The notes beneath the pieces were generated by a model. The model ran no database searches, had not been told where the DNA came from, and saw only the letters and a program-made list of their open reading frames with translations. Positions 47,112 to 56,522 of a stretch of DNA of 64,000 nt are shown here, piece after piece (position 1 is the first letter of the stretch; every line of letters starts with the position of its first letter). A program made the position numbers and the translations under genes. The stretch is taken from positions 1 to 64,000 of the forward strand of contig CP060760.1 of assembly GCA_023205875.1 (NCBI GenBank), in the 5' to 3' direction. The stretch comes from Chloropicon primus (Eukaryota > Chlorophyta > Chloropicophyceae > Chloropicales > Chloropicaceae).

Positions 47112-49970
47112 TCACTCGTAGACTCTCACGTTGTCATAGTGGATCGCGAACAGCCTGTAGATGTAGAGCGCGAGGTCGAAGGAGTGACTCCCTGGGCGGG
47201 GCCGGGCCGAGTCAAAGTAGTGGTACCTGTCCTTGGACACGATGACAGAGTCCTTGGGGAGGTGCTTGTCGCTCAGGTCACGCCAAGGAGCAAAGCCGTA
47301 GATGTCGACCTCGTCGCAGACCTGGAGGGCGAAGAAAAAGGCGTAAAAGCCGCTCATGGGCTTCTCACCGGGGTACCTGCCCAGCTTGGCCCGCTGGAAC
47401 CTCCTCCTCAGATCGCGGTACATCTGGTAGGACCAGGAGACAAAGTGGGGAGAGAGGGCGGTGATCTTCCTGCCCTGGTGCTGCTGCTTCAGCCGGACGT
47501 AGCTCTGCCTCCACCACTGATCCTTCTCGATGATCTGGCTCTTCGCCTTCCAGCCGTAAGCCCCGGGCTCGAAGAGCTCGAACACAACGGTCTCGGTGTC
47601 CCTCGATCGCCAGTTCCACTTGAACCCCCTCCTCTCGTCCAGCACCTGCTTGACCCAGTAGCCATTCAGGCTCTCGTGGGTCGACCTGCTGCCCACGTGC
47701 TTCTCGTACCCCTTCACGGGCGCCTGGTTGAACCGGTAGACCATCTCGTGCGCATCGATCTCGTGGCCATAGTCGTGCTTCAGCATGCTCCCGCTGTTTC
47801 CCACGATGGCGCAAGTGGAGTACCTGATCTTGGTGTCCTCCTCCGGAATCACGTGGTAGAGCATCCTGTCCACGTTGTACACGTCCCCGCTCTTCCCAAA
47901 CTTGTTCCTCGTGATGCCCTCTGGCAGCTGGATCTTCGTGCCATTCACCTCCTTGCGGTTGATCACGAGGGAGCCCCCGTACGTCAAGTTCAGGCCCGAG
48001 AGGATCTTGGTGGCCTCCTGCTCTAGCCTGCTCACGCCGCAGTCAGGGCCCGCGTAGATGGGATCGCAGTGGCAAGTCCCGTTCACGAAGATCCCCCGGT
48101 CGTTGCAGTCCGTCTTGCACTCCTTGTAGGCGCAAGAGGCGGGTTTGCTGGCCAACTGGGCCGACCCCCTGGAAGACCCTTCGTTTATCGAAGCGATGTG
48201 GCCGTGGGCCTTGAGGACGAGGAAGATCATGTACTCCAAGCTGCTGGCCTCCCTTGTGCTCGTGGCCACCTCGTGGCTCTCGTAGTACAGGTACTTCCCG
48301 TACCTCATGTCCACCCCGTAAAGGTCCACCTTGCCGCAGGTCTCCATCGCCAGGGCGACGCTCATCAAGACGGACGAGTAGCCCTCGGTGAGATCGAACT
48401 CCGTGCCCATCACCCTCTCGATCCTTTCCTGCATGACTTTGGCCGCGCTGATGATCGAGGCGGTGAACTGGGTGTTCAAAAGCGTTACGGGAACCGTAGG
48501 AAGCTTCTCCTTGAGCTCCAGGTACTGCTCCTGGGAGTACATCGACCACAGCACAAGGTTCGCCCCTTCATGGACCCAGTTCTTGCCGGTCTCCCCCACC
48601 TTGAGGAGCTCCCCGGCCCAAAACGGGCTCAGAACCTGGTAAGTGGTTTTGGATCCCACGATCCCCTCAAACGTTTGAGTCGGCGCGTTGTGCAACCTGA
48701 ACACGGCGTCGTGCTCATCGATGGCGTCCCCGTAGCGGCCGTCCAGTAGGCTTCCCGAGCTTCCGACGATGGCGCAGGTCTCGTACCTGTTTCTCACGTC
48801 TTTAGGCGGCAGAACCGGCAAGATTTCGGGCACCACCGCAAAGTAGACGTTCTCCCCCGTCACCACGTTTGGCAAGGCTGCCTCGTACTTGAGGTTCACG
48901 AGCTCCGCGTTCAGGGTCAGGGACACCCTCCTGAGCTTCTTCAGGTCGATTCCCTCCATGATTCCACCGCTGTTGTCCTTCATGATGTCCTCGTCGTAGC
49001 TGAAGGACGCCTCCCGGTCTCTTCCCCCCGAGCCGGTCTGGTTCTTCTTGTACAGGTCCCCGCATCCACAAGCTGTGACGCTGACACGCAGACCGTTTCC
49101 TTCCCCGGGAGGGACCGTGCACACGACCTGCTCGTTCGAAACCCACTTGGTGTCGAGGCAGGCCTCGCCCCCCACGTAAGCGATGGGGTGAGAGTCAAAG
49201 ACCCCAAAGTTCGCGCCTTTGACGGTGATCTGAGCACCACCCCTCCTCGAGGCGTGGGTCGGCTCAATGCTCTCGATCAGTGGCTTGTCGTAGGACCAGC
49301 CGCATGCACTGGGGTCCGAAGACCCCTCCGCATCTGCAGTCCTCACCGTCACGGCAAGGCTGTAACCCGTCCCAGGGGGCACGGTGCAAGTGACCTGCTC
49401 GTCGGAGACCGACTCGTACGCCATGCACGGAGTGTCCCCAATCAAAATCGATTGGAGTGAAGTGGGGAGTCCGAAATTCTTGCCCTCGATCGTCACCTTG
49501 GTCCCCCCAGCGACGGGACCACTGGAGACGGAGAGCCTGCTTATCAGCGGACACGGACCCCCTCCCTTGCAACTCGAACCCACCCGAGGTTCCCCTGCTG
49601 TGCTCTTGGAGGGCCTTGTCGCCTTGCCTTTGGCCGCACTGCTGCTCTTGGGAGGGGGACGCCTCCTGCCTCCCTCGCGCGGAGGGTTGCTGGACTGCGC
49701 GTGCTCCTCCACCACCGGAACAGGCATCCTCACGACGTCCCCCTCGGCTTTGATCTGGCCCGGCCTGCTTATGTCGTAAGCCACCGCGCCGTGCGGCAGC
49801 CTCTTTCCCCTCTCGGCGACGAGCAGGAAGCTGAATGGCAGCAGGAAGGAGGCCAGGAGGAGAAGTGGCGTCGCGAACTTCCCAAAGATGCCCCTCGCTC
49901 TTCGATACCTCCTCCCCCCTCTCCTCCCCTTGCTGTTGTCATACCTCCCCCCCCACTCAAGGTCTCCCAT
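47112..49970 (-). CDS. Tandem double-GT29 protein with IPT/TIG and EGF modules
   Basis: A 952-aa predicted type II Golgi protein: basic cytosolic tail, membrane segment at 32-51, Pro/Ser stem, two IPT/TIG immunoglobulin-like domains (141-226 and 230-325), a first GT29 domain, an EGF-like module (613-644, CKTDCNDRGIF and GTCHCDP), then a second GT29 domain. Domain A has sialylmotif L at 396-443 (CAIVGSSGSLLDG, IDEHDAVFRLHNAPT), motif S at about 530-555 (CGKVDLYGVDM) and motif III YLYYES. Domain B has L at 717-763 (CAIVGNSGSMLK, IDAHEMVYRFNQAP), S at 871-893 (CDEVDIYGFAPW) and motif III YHYFD. Motif residues are kept in both, so both could be active. I know of no described GT29 enzyme with this layout. 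ATG 49970. Intronless. Confidence 0.9.
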   Translation of the reverse strand: MGDLEWGGRYDNSKGRRGGRRYRRARGIFGKFATPLLLLASFLLPFSFLLVAERGKRLPHGAVAYDISRPGQIKAEGDVVRMPVPVVEEHAQSSNPPREGGRRRPPPKSSSAAKGKATRPSKSTAGEPRVGSSCKGGGPCPLISRLSVSSGPVAGGTKVTIEGKNFGLPTSLQSILIGDTPCMAYESVSDEQVTCTVPPGTGYSLAVTVRTADAEGSSDPSACGWSYDKPLIESIEPTHASRRGGAQITVKGANFGVFDSHPIAYVGGEACLDTKWVSNEQVVCTVPPGEGNGLRVSVTACGCGDLYKKNQTGSGGRDREASFSYDEDIMKDNSGGIMEGIDLKKLRRVSLTLNAELVNLKYEAALPNVVTGENVYFAVVPEILPVLPPKDVRNRYETCAIVGSSGSLLDGRYGDAIDEHDAVFRLHNAPTQTFEGIVGSKTTYQVLSPFWAGELLKVGETGKNWVHEGANLVLWSMYSQEQYLELKEKLPTVPVTLLNTQFTASIISAAKVMQERIERVMGTEFDLTEGYSSVLMSVALAMETCGKVDLYGVDMRYGKYLYYESHEVATSTREASSLEYMIFLVLKAHGHIASINEGSSRGSAQLASKPASCAYKECKTDCNDRGIFVNGTCHCDPIYAGPDCGVSRLEQEATKILSGLNLTYGGSLVINRKEVNGTKIQLPEGITRNKFGKSGDVYNVDRMLYHVIPEEDTKIRYSTCAIVGNSGSMLKHDYGHEIDAHEMVYRFNQAPVKGYEKHVGSRSTHESLNGYWVKQVLDERRGFKWNWRSRDTETVVFELFEPGAYGWKAKSQIIEKDQWWRQSYVRLKQQHQGRKITALSPHFVSWSYQMYRDLRRRFQRAKLGRYPGEKPMSGFYAFFFALQVCDEVDIYGFAPWRDLSDKHLPKDSVIVSKDRYHYFDSARPRPGSHSFDLALYIYRLFAIHYDNVRVYE

Positions 49971-50427
49971 ACCGAGAGGTCTTGGTCAAAGCTCCGTTCT
50001 GTCTCCCAGTTTAGGTCCTGCCCCGATCCATTACTCCCTGTCTCATCCTCCCCCCTTTGTCCCCTTTGCTGCTGCCCAGCCCCTCCTCCACAAAGCACAC
50101 AAAGCCTGACACACTTGGCTCGACCCTCCTGACGCTTCCCCAATCAGAACCCCTCCCCAGCCCTTCCACAGTAATGTCTCATAAGGTCCAAAAGCTCCAA
50201 GATCCAAGCTTTAAGCTCCCTAACCCCCCCCCCTGACCACCGGCTCCCTCTGCCTCCTCTGTGGCCTCCTCTGTGCCTCCTCTGTGCCTCCTCTGTGCCT
50301 CCTCTTGGTTTATCGTACACCTAAACCCTAAAACCCTAAAACCCTAAAACCCTAAAACCAAGGTCCAATCTTGGGAAGAGGAAGAGGACGGTTGAGACTG
50401 TTGGCGGTGGGGGAGGACGAGGGAAGG
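49971..50427. promoter_or_regulatory. Divergent promoter region with telomere-like repeat
   Basis: Lies between the double-GT29 gene (minus) and a small basic-protein gene (plus). Contains C-rich stretches, about four TGTGCCTCCTC units (50258-50305) and a CCCTAAAA array (50320-50359, separate entry). No gene supported. Confidence 0.5.
50320..50359 (-). repeat. Interstitial CCCTAAAA (TTTTAGGG) array
   Basis: One CCTAAA followed by four CCCTAAAA octamers. This is the Chlamydomonas-type telomere unit TTTTAGGG, one G longer than the telomere at the end of this chromosome. It is in the same orientation as the left telomere and sits 70-110 bases upstream of a start codon. It could be a telobox promoter element or a relic of an older telomere sequence. 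Confidence 0.85.
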
Positions 50428-51150
50428 ATGAAGGGGAAGGAGCAGAAAGGGGAAGCGATGACGAGCACGAGGCTGGGTCCAGCGGGGAAGGGGGCCAGGG
50501 GGGAGAGGCTGCTGCTCGGCAAGACCGAGGCCTCCGAATTGCACAAAGCGAAGCTCAAGGAAAGGAACGCCAAGAAAAGTCAAACGAGGAAGTTGTACGA
50601 GCTTCTGGTGCCCAAGTCATCCGAGGGAGCCTTCGGTCGCTTCGGGGAATGCCGGTGGGGGACCATGCCGTACTTGAAGACCCTCATCAGGATGGAGGAG
50701 TACGACAGGAACTTGACGAGGACGCAGCAGCTGCACAAGGACACGCGGCTGGCCGAGCCAAAGAACAGGAAGGAGGTGGTGGGTGCGAGCACGAGGAAGA
50801 CGAACAGTTGGCAGGGACGGTCGCCGCAATGGGGGAACAATAGGGTGGACATGACTCAAAGGAAGGTTCTTCCGCCGGTGGACAAGAAGAAGGCGGTGGA
50901 CGCCCTCCACTTCAAGCTTCAGAGCCGAAAGGAGGACCTTCACGGGCACATCGACAACACGAGGTACTCGGAGACTCCCTTCCACAAGAAGAAGCAGGCA
51001 AGCAAAGTCTTTGACGTGTCTGATTACGTGTCCAGGGAGCGCGCCATCATCACGAGCGGGAGGACCTTCACTTGGGGAGGCAGAATGAAGTACGACAAGC
51101 CACCGTTCAACCCGGACAGAAGCAGGCAAATCTCCCAGCACCAGTTTTGA
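50428..51150 (+). CDS. Unidentified basic soluble protein
   Basis: A 240-aa protein I do not recognise. It is hydrophilic and very basic, with no signal peptide or membrane segment. Features are an N-terminal Lys/Gly region, a helical middle (LHKAKLKERNAKKSQTRKLYELLV, YLKTLIRMEEYDRNLTRTQQLHK) and a C-terminal half with repeated basic/aromatic short motifs (NTRYSETPFHKKK, SGRTFTWGGRMKYDKPP) ending in a Gln/His tail. Such motif-rich basic proteins are often cytoskeletal or axonemal, but nothing identifies it as one. ATG 50428 is the first in frame; ATG 50458 is an alternative. Good third-position bias supports coding. Confidence 0.8.
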   Translation: MKGKEQKGEAMTSTRLGPAGKGARGERLLLGKTEASELHKAKLKERNAKKSQTRKLYELLVPKSSEGAFGRFGECRWGTMPYLKTLIRMEEYDRNLTRTQQLHKDTRLAEPKNRKEVVGASTRKTNSWQGRSPQWGNNRVDMTQRKVLPPVDKKKAVDALHFKLQSRKEDLHGHIDNTRYSETPFHKKKQASKVFDVSDYVSRERAIITSGRTFTWGGRMKYDKPPFNPDRSRQISQHQF

Positions 51151-51330
51151 GGAAAACGGGGGTGGGCACTTGCGCACGGGGATGGGAAGAAACAAGCAAG
51201 CTTTGTCACTTTTATGACTTATCACTACTACTAACTACTGTAAAAATACTGCAATGAAGAACAATTATTTTATTAGTTTTCTTTTTTCTCCCCCCCCCCA
51301 AAAAAAGCGAGGAGGGCAACGAGGCAAGGA

Positions 51331-53139
51331 TCACGCCTGCTTCTTGTCGGAGACCGGTGGCTTTCCCGGCGCAATGAGCGCCTTGAGCAGCCTCACGAGC
51401 CCAGTGAGGTTGCTGAAGATGCCCAACCCGTAGAAGAAATGCACGATGCCGCACACCATTTTGAAGCTGTGCGCCTTGACAGGGTACTGCAGCTCAGGTG
51501 GCACGGTGGTGTTCATGAGGGGAAACTTGTCCTCGCAGACCGCCTTGGTGTAGCACATCCCTCTGAGGCCCTCGATTCCACCAAACTTGTCGAAACCACT
51601 CTCCTTGACCCCGCCGAAAGGAAGGGACTGGCACAAGTATGTGGTGGCAAAGTCGTTGATGGAGGAGGCGCCCGTCTTGAGCTGGATTGCGATCTTCTTC
51701 GCACGGGCCTTGGACCCCGAAAAGATGGAGCTCCCGAGGCCAAAGGGGTTGGAATTGACCAGCCTGACCGCCTCCTCGTCGGTCGAGAACTTCTCGACGC
51801 ACATGACAGGACCGAAGACCTCCTCGTTCCAGATTCTCATCTCCTTGGTCACCCCCACCAGGATGGTCGGAGGGTAGTACTGGCCACCAGACTTGGAGGT
51901 CTTCAGCTTGCCTCCCACGAGGACCTTCGCGCCCCTCAAGACGGCATCGTCCACGAGGGCCTGGACGTTGCTCGCCTGCTTCGGCATGCACATGGCCCCG
52001 CAGTCCACCAAGGAATCGAGGGGTGCCCCTTGCCTCATGTTCTCCACAGTCGGAACAACCTTGTCCAGGAACTTGTCGTAGATTCCCTCCTGGACCAGAA
52101 TTCTTTCGGCGCCCGTGCAGTTCTGACCGCAGGACTGGAAGGTCGCCCTCAAGGTGATAGGGACAAGCTGGTTCAAGTTGGCGTCGTCGCAAACGATGAC
52201 CGGGTCTTTCCCTCCGAGCTCCAGGACCACCGGCGTCAAGTTCTCCGCCGCGGCCTCGAGGACCTTCCTGCCGATTCCCGTGCTCCCCACGAAGATCAGT
52301 TTTGAGACGTCCTTGGCCTTGACGAGGGCCTGTCCAGTCGTTCCGAAGCCGTGGACGACCTGGACCAGGTCCCTGCTCGCACCCACGGCGTCCAGGGCGG
52401 CGTGGATGATCCTCTCGTAGTACTCAGAGGACCAAGAGGCGTACTCGCTCACCTTAACAACGATGCCGCAGCCCGCGAAGACAGCCGCGGTGACTGGGTT
52501 CAGGATGTTGTGGAAGGGGTAGTTCCAGGGAACGATCGCGCCGATGACCCCGAGTGGGTGGTACTCCACCCTGGCGCTCTTGTAGAACATCATGCTCCCC
52601 GCGGACCTCGGCTCCGGCTTGAGGGCCTGCTCTCCCTCGGCCAGGAGCCACCGTATCTTCTCGCAAGTCGTCAGGATCTCCCCGAAGGCCGCGTCGAGCA
52701 TCGGCTTGCCGCTGTCCTTGGCCGACACGTTGCAGATCTCCTCCTGGTGCTCCAGAATGTACTTCTGCAGGATCTTGAGCAGCATCTTCCTCTTCTTGAA
52801 GCTCGACTTTTCCCAGGACTCTTGGGCCTTGGCGCACCTCCTGACCTTCTCCTCGACCTCCTCCTTGGTGCAAATCTTCTTCCTGGCGATGACATCCCTC
52901 GTCGCCGGGTCGTAACACACGATGCACCCGTCCCTCTCGCTTATCCCATCCCCCTCGTACTTTTCCCCTCCACCCAAGTGTCCCTTCTTCCTCTCCTTCT
53001 CGGTCAGCTCCACCTCAATCCTCGGCACGCTGGCGAACTCCAAGTAACTCTTGATCAGCCACAACACGAGAACCACTCCAGCTCCTCCTGCCAACTCCCT
53101 CCACGGCACCTCCATCCCCATCCCCAACACCGTCGTCAT
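51331..53139 (-). CDS. ALDH22A1: Aldehyde dehydrogenase, ALDH22A1-like
   Basis: A 602-aa NAD(P)-dependent aldehyde dehydrogenase. The N-terminal membrane anchor (about 13-33, LAGGAGVVLVLWLIKSYLEF) and overall length match plant ALDH22A1 (about 596 aa), a secretory-pathway enzyme. Motifs: GVIGAIVPWNYPFHN (Rossmann), GSTGIGRKV, VVLELGGKDPVIV (catalytic Glu) and FQSCGQNCTGAERI (catalytic Cys), all intact. EEVFGPVMCVEKF and SLPFGGVKESGFDKFGG complete the fold. A C-terminal hydrophobic stretch (MVCGIVHFFYGLGIF) is also typical of ALDH22. ATG 53139 is preferred to GTG 53145. Intronless. The physiological substrate is unknown. Confidence 0.93.
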   Translation of the reverse strand: MTTVLGMGMEVPWRELAGGAGVVLVLWLIKSYLEFASVPRIEVELTEKERKKGHLGGGEKYEGDGISERDGCIVCYDPATRDVIARKKICTKEEVEEKVRRCAKAQESWEKSSFKKRKMLLKILQKYILEHQEEICNVSAKDSGKPMLDAAFGEILTTCEKIRWLLAEGEQALKPEPRSAGSMMFYKSARVEYHPLGVIGAIVPWNYPFHNILNPVTAAVFAGCGIVVKVSEYASWSSEYYERIIHAALDAVGASRDLVQVVHGFGTTGQALVKAKDVSKLIFVGSTGIGRKVLEAAAENLTPVVLELGGKDPVIVCDDANLNQLVPITLRATFQSCGQNCTGAERILVQEGIYDKFLDKVVPTVENMRQGAPLDSLVDCGAMCMPKQASNVQALVDDAVLRGAKVLVGGKLKTSKSGGQYYPPTILVGVTKEMRIWNEEVFGPVMCVEKFSTDEEAVRLVNSNPFGLGSSIFSGSKARAKKIAIQLKTGASSINDFATTYLCQSLPFGGVKESGFDKFGGIEGLRGMCYTKAVCEDKFPLMNTTVPPELQYPVKAHSFKMVCGIVHFFYGLGIFSNLTGLVRLLKALIAPGKPPVSDKKQA

Positions 53140-53813
53140 CTTCACCCCTCCTCCTCTGGATCACAAGATACTGATGCTGTTGATGATCAACGAAACGAAA
53201 CGAAACGAACGCACGAAGGAAGGAATGATCCACACACGCACACACACACACACACACACACGAGGCACTGTCGTCGCCTGTGCGGTTGTCCTGCCCTCGG
53301 TCGATCGGTCGATCGATCGTGGTCGAGGTCCTCCTCCTCCTCGTGACGGTCACCTCACCCTTCCGCGATCGCGATCGCTACGCACTCGCCCGCCGTCGTC
53401 CCCTTCGCCTTCGCCTTCGTCTGCGGGAGCGATCGCGCGCGCTTTCATTCCCTGGATGATCAAGGGCGCGCGAGGGGACAAGTGCAGCGGCTTGGGCGGC
53501 GATCGGAGGCCGGGGGGAGGAGTTTCGACGAGGGAAAGGTGAATAGGAAGGAAGGTCGCTGTTTTATCTTTCGATCGAGCGGTCGGTTGAGGGATTTGCG
53601 TGGGATCTTGGGCATTGTTTTGACGAGGAAGGGATCGAAGCGCGGGCTGGTCGATCACGAGGGGAAGTGCAGCGACTTGGGCGGCGATCGGAGGCCGGGG
53701 GGAGGTGTTTCGACGAGGAAAAGGTGGATAGGAAGGAAGGTCGCTGTTTTGTCTTTCGATCGAGCGGTCGGTTGAGGGATTTGCTTGGGAAACGAGGAAA
53801 GGTGGTGCTCGCC
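53140..53813. promoter_or_regulatory. Divergent promoter region with internal duplication
   Basis: About 670 bases between ALDH22 (minus) and the nucleoporin (plus). It has a (CA)n run (53231-53262), GGTCGATC repeats (53300-53325), GCGATCGC palindromes (53367-53376) and the ~133-bp direct duplication described separately. No gene supported; the open frames that cross the duplication are two near-identical shadows and lack ATG in the nucleoporin frame. Confidence 0.5.
53471..53790. repeat. Direct duplication of ~133 bp upstream of Nup133-like gene
   Basis: The block at 53471-53604 recurs at 53657-53790, offset by 185 bases, with roughly ten mismatches and small gaps. Shared sequence includes GGCGGCGATCGGAGGCCGGG, a TTTCGACGAGG stretch, GGAAGGAAGGTCGCTGTTTT and CTTTCGATCGAGCGGTCGG. 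The second copy ends about 24 bases before the start codon, so the duplication doubles the promoter-proximal/5' UTR segment. The purpose is unknown; the conserved GATCGAGC and GGCGATCG words could be factor sites. Confidence 0.85.
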
Positions 53814-56522
53814 ATGGCGGAGGACGCAGGGGTAGTGGTTGGGGTGAGAGGGGACAACACGAGGAGGAGGGGGGAGACGTACCTTTGGAGCGTGAGGAAG
53901 GAAGCGACGCCGAACCAGTACGTGTTGTGCGTGAGGCATTGTCATGACGGCTCGAGCGAGAGGAGTATGGAGGTGGACGACCTGGCGTGGCGGTTGTTGT
54001 TCGAGAAGCAGGCGGTCACGGACAAGGTGGCGGGGGTGGCGGTGGTGGAGAGGGAGGGAGGGAGGGGCGAGCTGGCCGTGGTGGTCGCGCTTAGCAACGG
54101 GAGGGTGATGCTGTGGGAGAGCGCGGCCTTGGGTGCGGAGGCGCGCCCGGTGTTGACGTCAGTCACGGGCTCGGGGAACCTCAAGGCGATGAGGGTGGTG
54201 AGGAGCACGGCGTACCGGACGGAGTGCGTCGTGGGAACGAGTGACCGGGGCGTGGGCTTGGCCGCACTTGATGCAAGGAAGGGGACGACGGCGTGCAGCT
54301 TCTTCTCTGGCCCGAGGGAGGACGGGAGGAGCGTGGAGGAGGAGGAGGCGAGCGAGCAAGCTGGAGGGTCGCTCTTGCAGAACGTGTTCGGGAGCTTTGC
54401 GAACAGGTTTCAGTCCAGCTCCGGGTTCGATACCGCGAAAGGCTCTGGGTCCGGGGCGAGCTCGGGGGAACCCTCATCTTGCCAAGTCCTGGCCCTTGAG
54501 TTCGCTCATCCGTTTTTGGTGGCTCTGGACGGCTCGGGGGGACTCTGGTGCTGGAAGCTGGGCCAGGAAGTGGACGAGCAACCCAAGCTGCTGAATTTCG
54601 TGTCCCTGAAGAGTGTCTGCGTCTCGAGCCTCGATCTGGCGTCCTACCTCAAGCCGGGAACGAGGCAGGGCACCGTGGACGAGGGCAGCGTCACCGTGAG
54701 GCCTCTGGACGCGACCCAGATCGCCAAGGGCGGGCACAAGGGCGTGGCGGTCCTAGCACTGGTCCAGGGCAGTGACAATCTTCAGAAGGTCGTGGTCTTC
54801 GTCTTTGGACTGGCGGATCGGGGAGGCCTGCACTTCCAGAGGCACGTCCTCTTGTCGGACGAGTGGCTTCTGGGGTCGGCGGTGACCCTGCAGCTGAAGC
54901 TCAAGGTGGCCAGCGACAACAATTCTTTCGTGATCAAGGGGAGCGACGGGCACGCGATTGCCTTTGCTGGGAGCTTGGAAACGGCCACAGAAGTTGCGGC
55001 GATTCACATGAACAAGTTTGTTTGGGACGCCTCTTCCTTCACCCCGATCAGTGGCCAGGCCCAGTTTTTGTTCCTCATGCACGATCTGACCCAAAGCACG
55101 CTCTCCAGGACCCTCCTGGACATGTGCTACAACATCGTCGAGGCCCTCCCGAAGCAGTACACACAGCACTCCTCGTCCGACCCGCAGGCGGACGCGAGCG
55201 GCCTCCTGGGCGCGCTGGACATCCAGCTCAAGGACAAGCTCGAGCAGCACTTTCAATTCGTCAGCCTCCTCCACTCGCGCGGCTGGCTCGACATGCTCGA
55301 CATGAAGACTGCCGGCAAGATCGTGAGGGCGGGGGAGCACATCGCGGCCCTGCAGTGCATCAAGAGCAAGGAGAACCTGCTGCAAGAGCAGGGCTCGCAG
55401 GAGAGGCAAGTCGGGGGCCTGGGAACCCCTGGCATTGTTGGGGCGGGGAGCGGCGGGCCCGGGAAGTCATCCGTGTCCCTAGAGCTCCTGCAATCCATCA
55501 TCAGGGAGGCGGGGACGAAAGTTGCGGAGAGATCGGAGCAAAGTCAGCTCGACGAGCCGAAGCAGCCGTGGGAGGTGTTCTACTCAAAGCCCCTGAGCTC
55601 GGTGCTGTTCTTGGACACTGTCGTCGCCAAGGTCAATGCCCTGGTGAGCCAGCCTCACTTTGAGATCTCAAAAGACGTGTCGGCCAGCACGAGGGACATC
55701 CAAGTGCAGAACGCGATTCTCAACGTCCTGTCGCGGACGGTGACGGAGACACTCAACGCCGTGGAGTCCTGGATAAGGGCCGTGGACGCAAGCTGCATCC
55801 CTGTGCTCTCTGGGGCGTTCGGGTACCAGGAGGGCTACTCGTGGACGTCCTGCCCGAGTCTGTGCGACTGCTTGCTTGCGCTGAGCAGGCTGTGCATTCA
55901 CTACCACTCTCAGTGGAAGGCAAAGGCTCCGAACATGGTACCGCGCCTCTCCATCCAGTTGCACAGCCTGATCACCCAGTACCTCTCGGTCCGAGACGCG
56001 TTTCTGGAGGCGACCCCGGAGGAGGAGAAGTTGAGGAACCCTCAGCACTTTAGGGCTTACGTGGACAGCGGAGAGGAGATTCTCGGGGCCTTGCTCGACG
56101 CCTCCTACGAGGAGGCCAACCACATGATCCAGGATGCCGTGGCCGAGCTCGCGGAGGTGCACTCCTGCTATGGCGTCCTGTACAGCTTGTGCGAGAAGAC
56201 GAACGATATGCAGAGGCTTTACCAGTACATGAGAATGGTCCAGCCCTTTGCGACTTACGCGTTCCGCAAGCTCATCGAGGCGAAGAGGGTTAGGGATATC
56301 CTGGAGCTCCCCCCGGAGTTCAACGAGAGCCTGTGCGTGTACCTCCAGCAGCACTCGGACCAGCACCACCAGGAGCTCTTGTGGCTGCACCTGGCGAGGA
56401 TGCAGGCCTGGGGCGACTGCACGTCGCTGCTGGAATCCATAGCGAACCGGATCCCGACAAGCGAGGAGAAGCAGAGGCACCTGGCCCTCAGCAAGCTCTG
56501 CAAGTTGGCTCAAAACTATTAA
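53814..56522 (+). CDS. NUP133: Nucleoporin, Nup133-like
   Basis: A 902-aa protein from an ATG in a GCCATGG context at 53814. The N-terminal ~400 residues look like a beta-propeller (VAVVVALSNGRVMLWES, RTECVVGTSDRGVGLAALD, VLALEFAHPFLVALDGSGGLWCW). The C-terminal half is alpha-helical and ends with the Nup133 type of signature: HSCYGVLYSLCEKTNDMQRL, FATYAFRKLIEAKR, HHQELLWLHLARMQAW and HLALSKLCKLAQNY. Nup133 is a scaffold of the Nup107-160 Y complex of the nuclear pore. At 902 aa it is shorter than animal or plant Nup133 (1150-1300), so it is a compact version or an offshoot. The call is by fold pattern and C-terminal motif. Confidence 0.75.
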   Translation: MAEDAGVVVGVRGDNTRRRGETYLWSVRKEATPNQYVLCVRHCHDGSSERSMEVDDLAWRLLFEKQAVTDKVAGVAVVEREGGRGELAVVVALSNGRVMLWESAALGAEARPVLTSVTGSGNLKAMRVVRSTAYRTECVVGTSDRGVGLAALDARKGTTACSFFSGPREDGRSVEEEEASEQAGGSLLQNVFGSFANRFQSSSGFDTAKGSGSGASSGEPSSCQVLALEFAHPFLVALDGSGGLWCWKLGQEVDEQPKLLNFVSLKSVCVSSLDLASYLKPGTRQGTVDEGSVTVRPLDATQIAKGGHKGVAVLALVQGSDNLQKVVVFVFGLADRGGLHFQRHVLLSDEWLLGSAVTLQLKLKVASDNNSFVIKGSDGHAIAFAGSLETATEVAAIHMNKFVWDASSFTPISGQAQFLFLMHDLTQSTLSRTLLDMCYNIVEALPKQYTQHSSSDPQADASGLLGALDIQLKDKLEQHFQFVSLLHSRGWLDMLDMKTAGKIVRAGEHIAALQCIKSKENLLQEQGSQERQVGGLGTPGIVGAGSGGPGKSSVSLELLQSIIREAGTKVAERSEQSQLDEPKQPWEVFYSKPLSSVLFLDTVVAKVNALVSQPHFEISKDVSASTRDIQVQNAILNVLSRTVTETLNAVESWIRAVDASCIPVLSGAFGYQEGYSWTSCPSLCDCLLALSRLCIHYHSQWKAKAPNMVPRLSIQLHSLITQYLSVRDAFLEATPEEEKLRNPQHFRAYVDSGEEILGALLDASYEEANHMIQDAVAELAEVHSCYGVLYSLCEKTNDMQRLYQYMRMVQPFATYAFRKLIEAKRVRDILELPPEFNESLCVYLQQHSDQHHQELLWLHLARMQAWGDCTSLLESIANRIPTSEEKQRHLALSKLCKLAQNY

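Noticed and set aside
47046-48026. 326-codon plus-strand open frame across the double-GT29 gene
   Set aside because: Shadow frame; the opposite strand has the sialylmotifs in frame.
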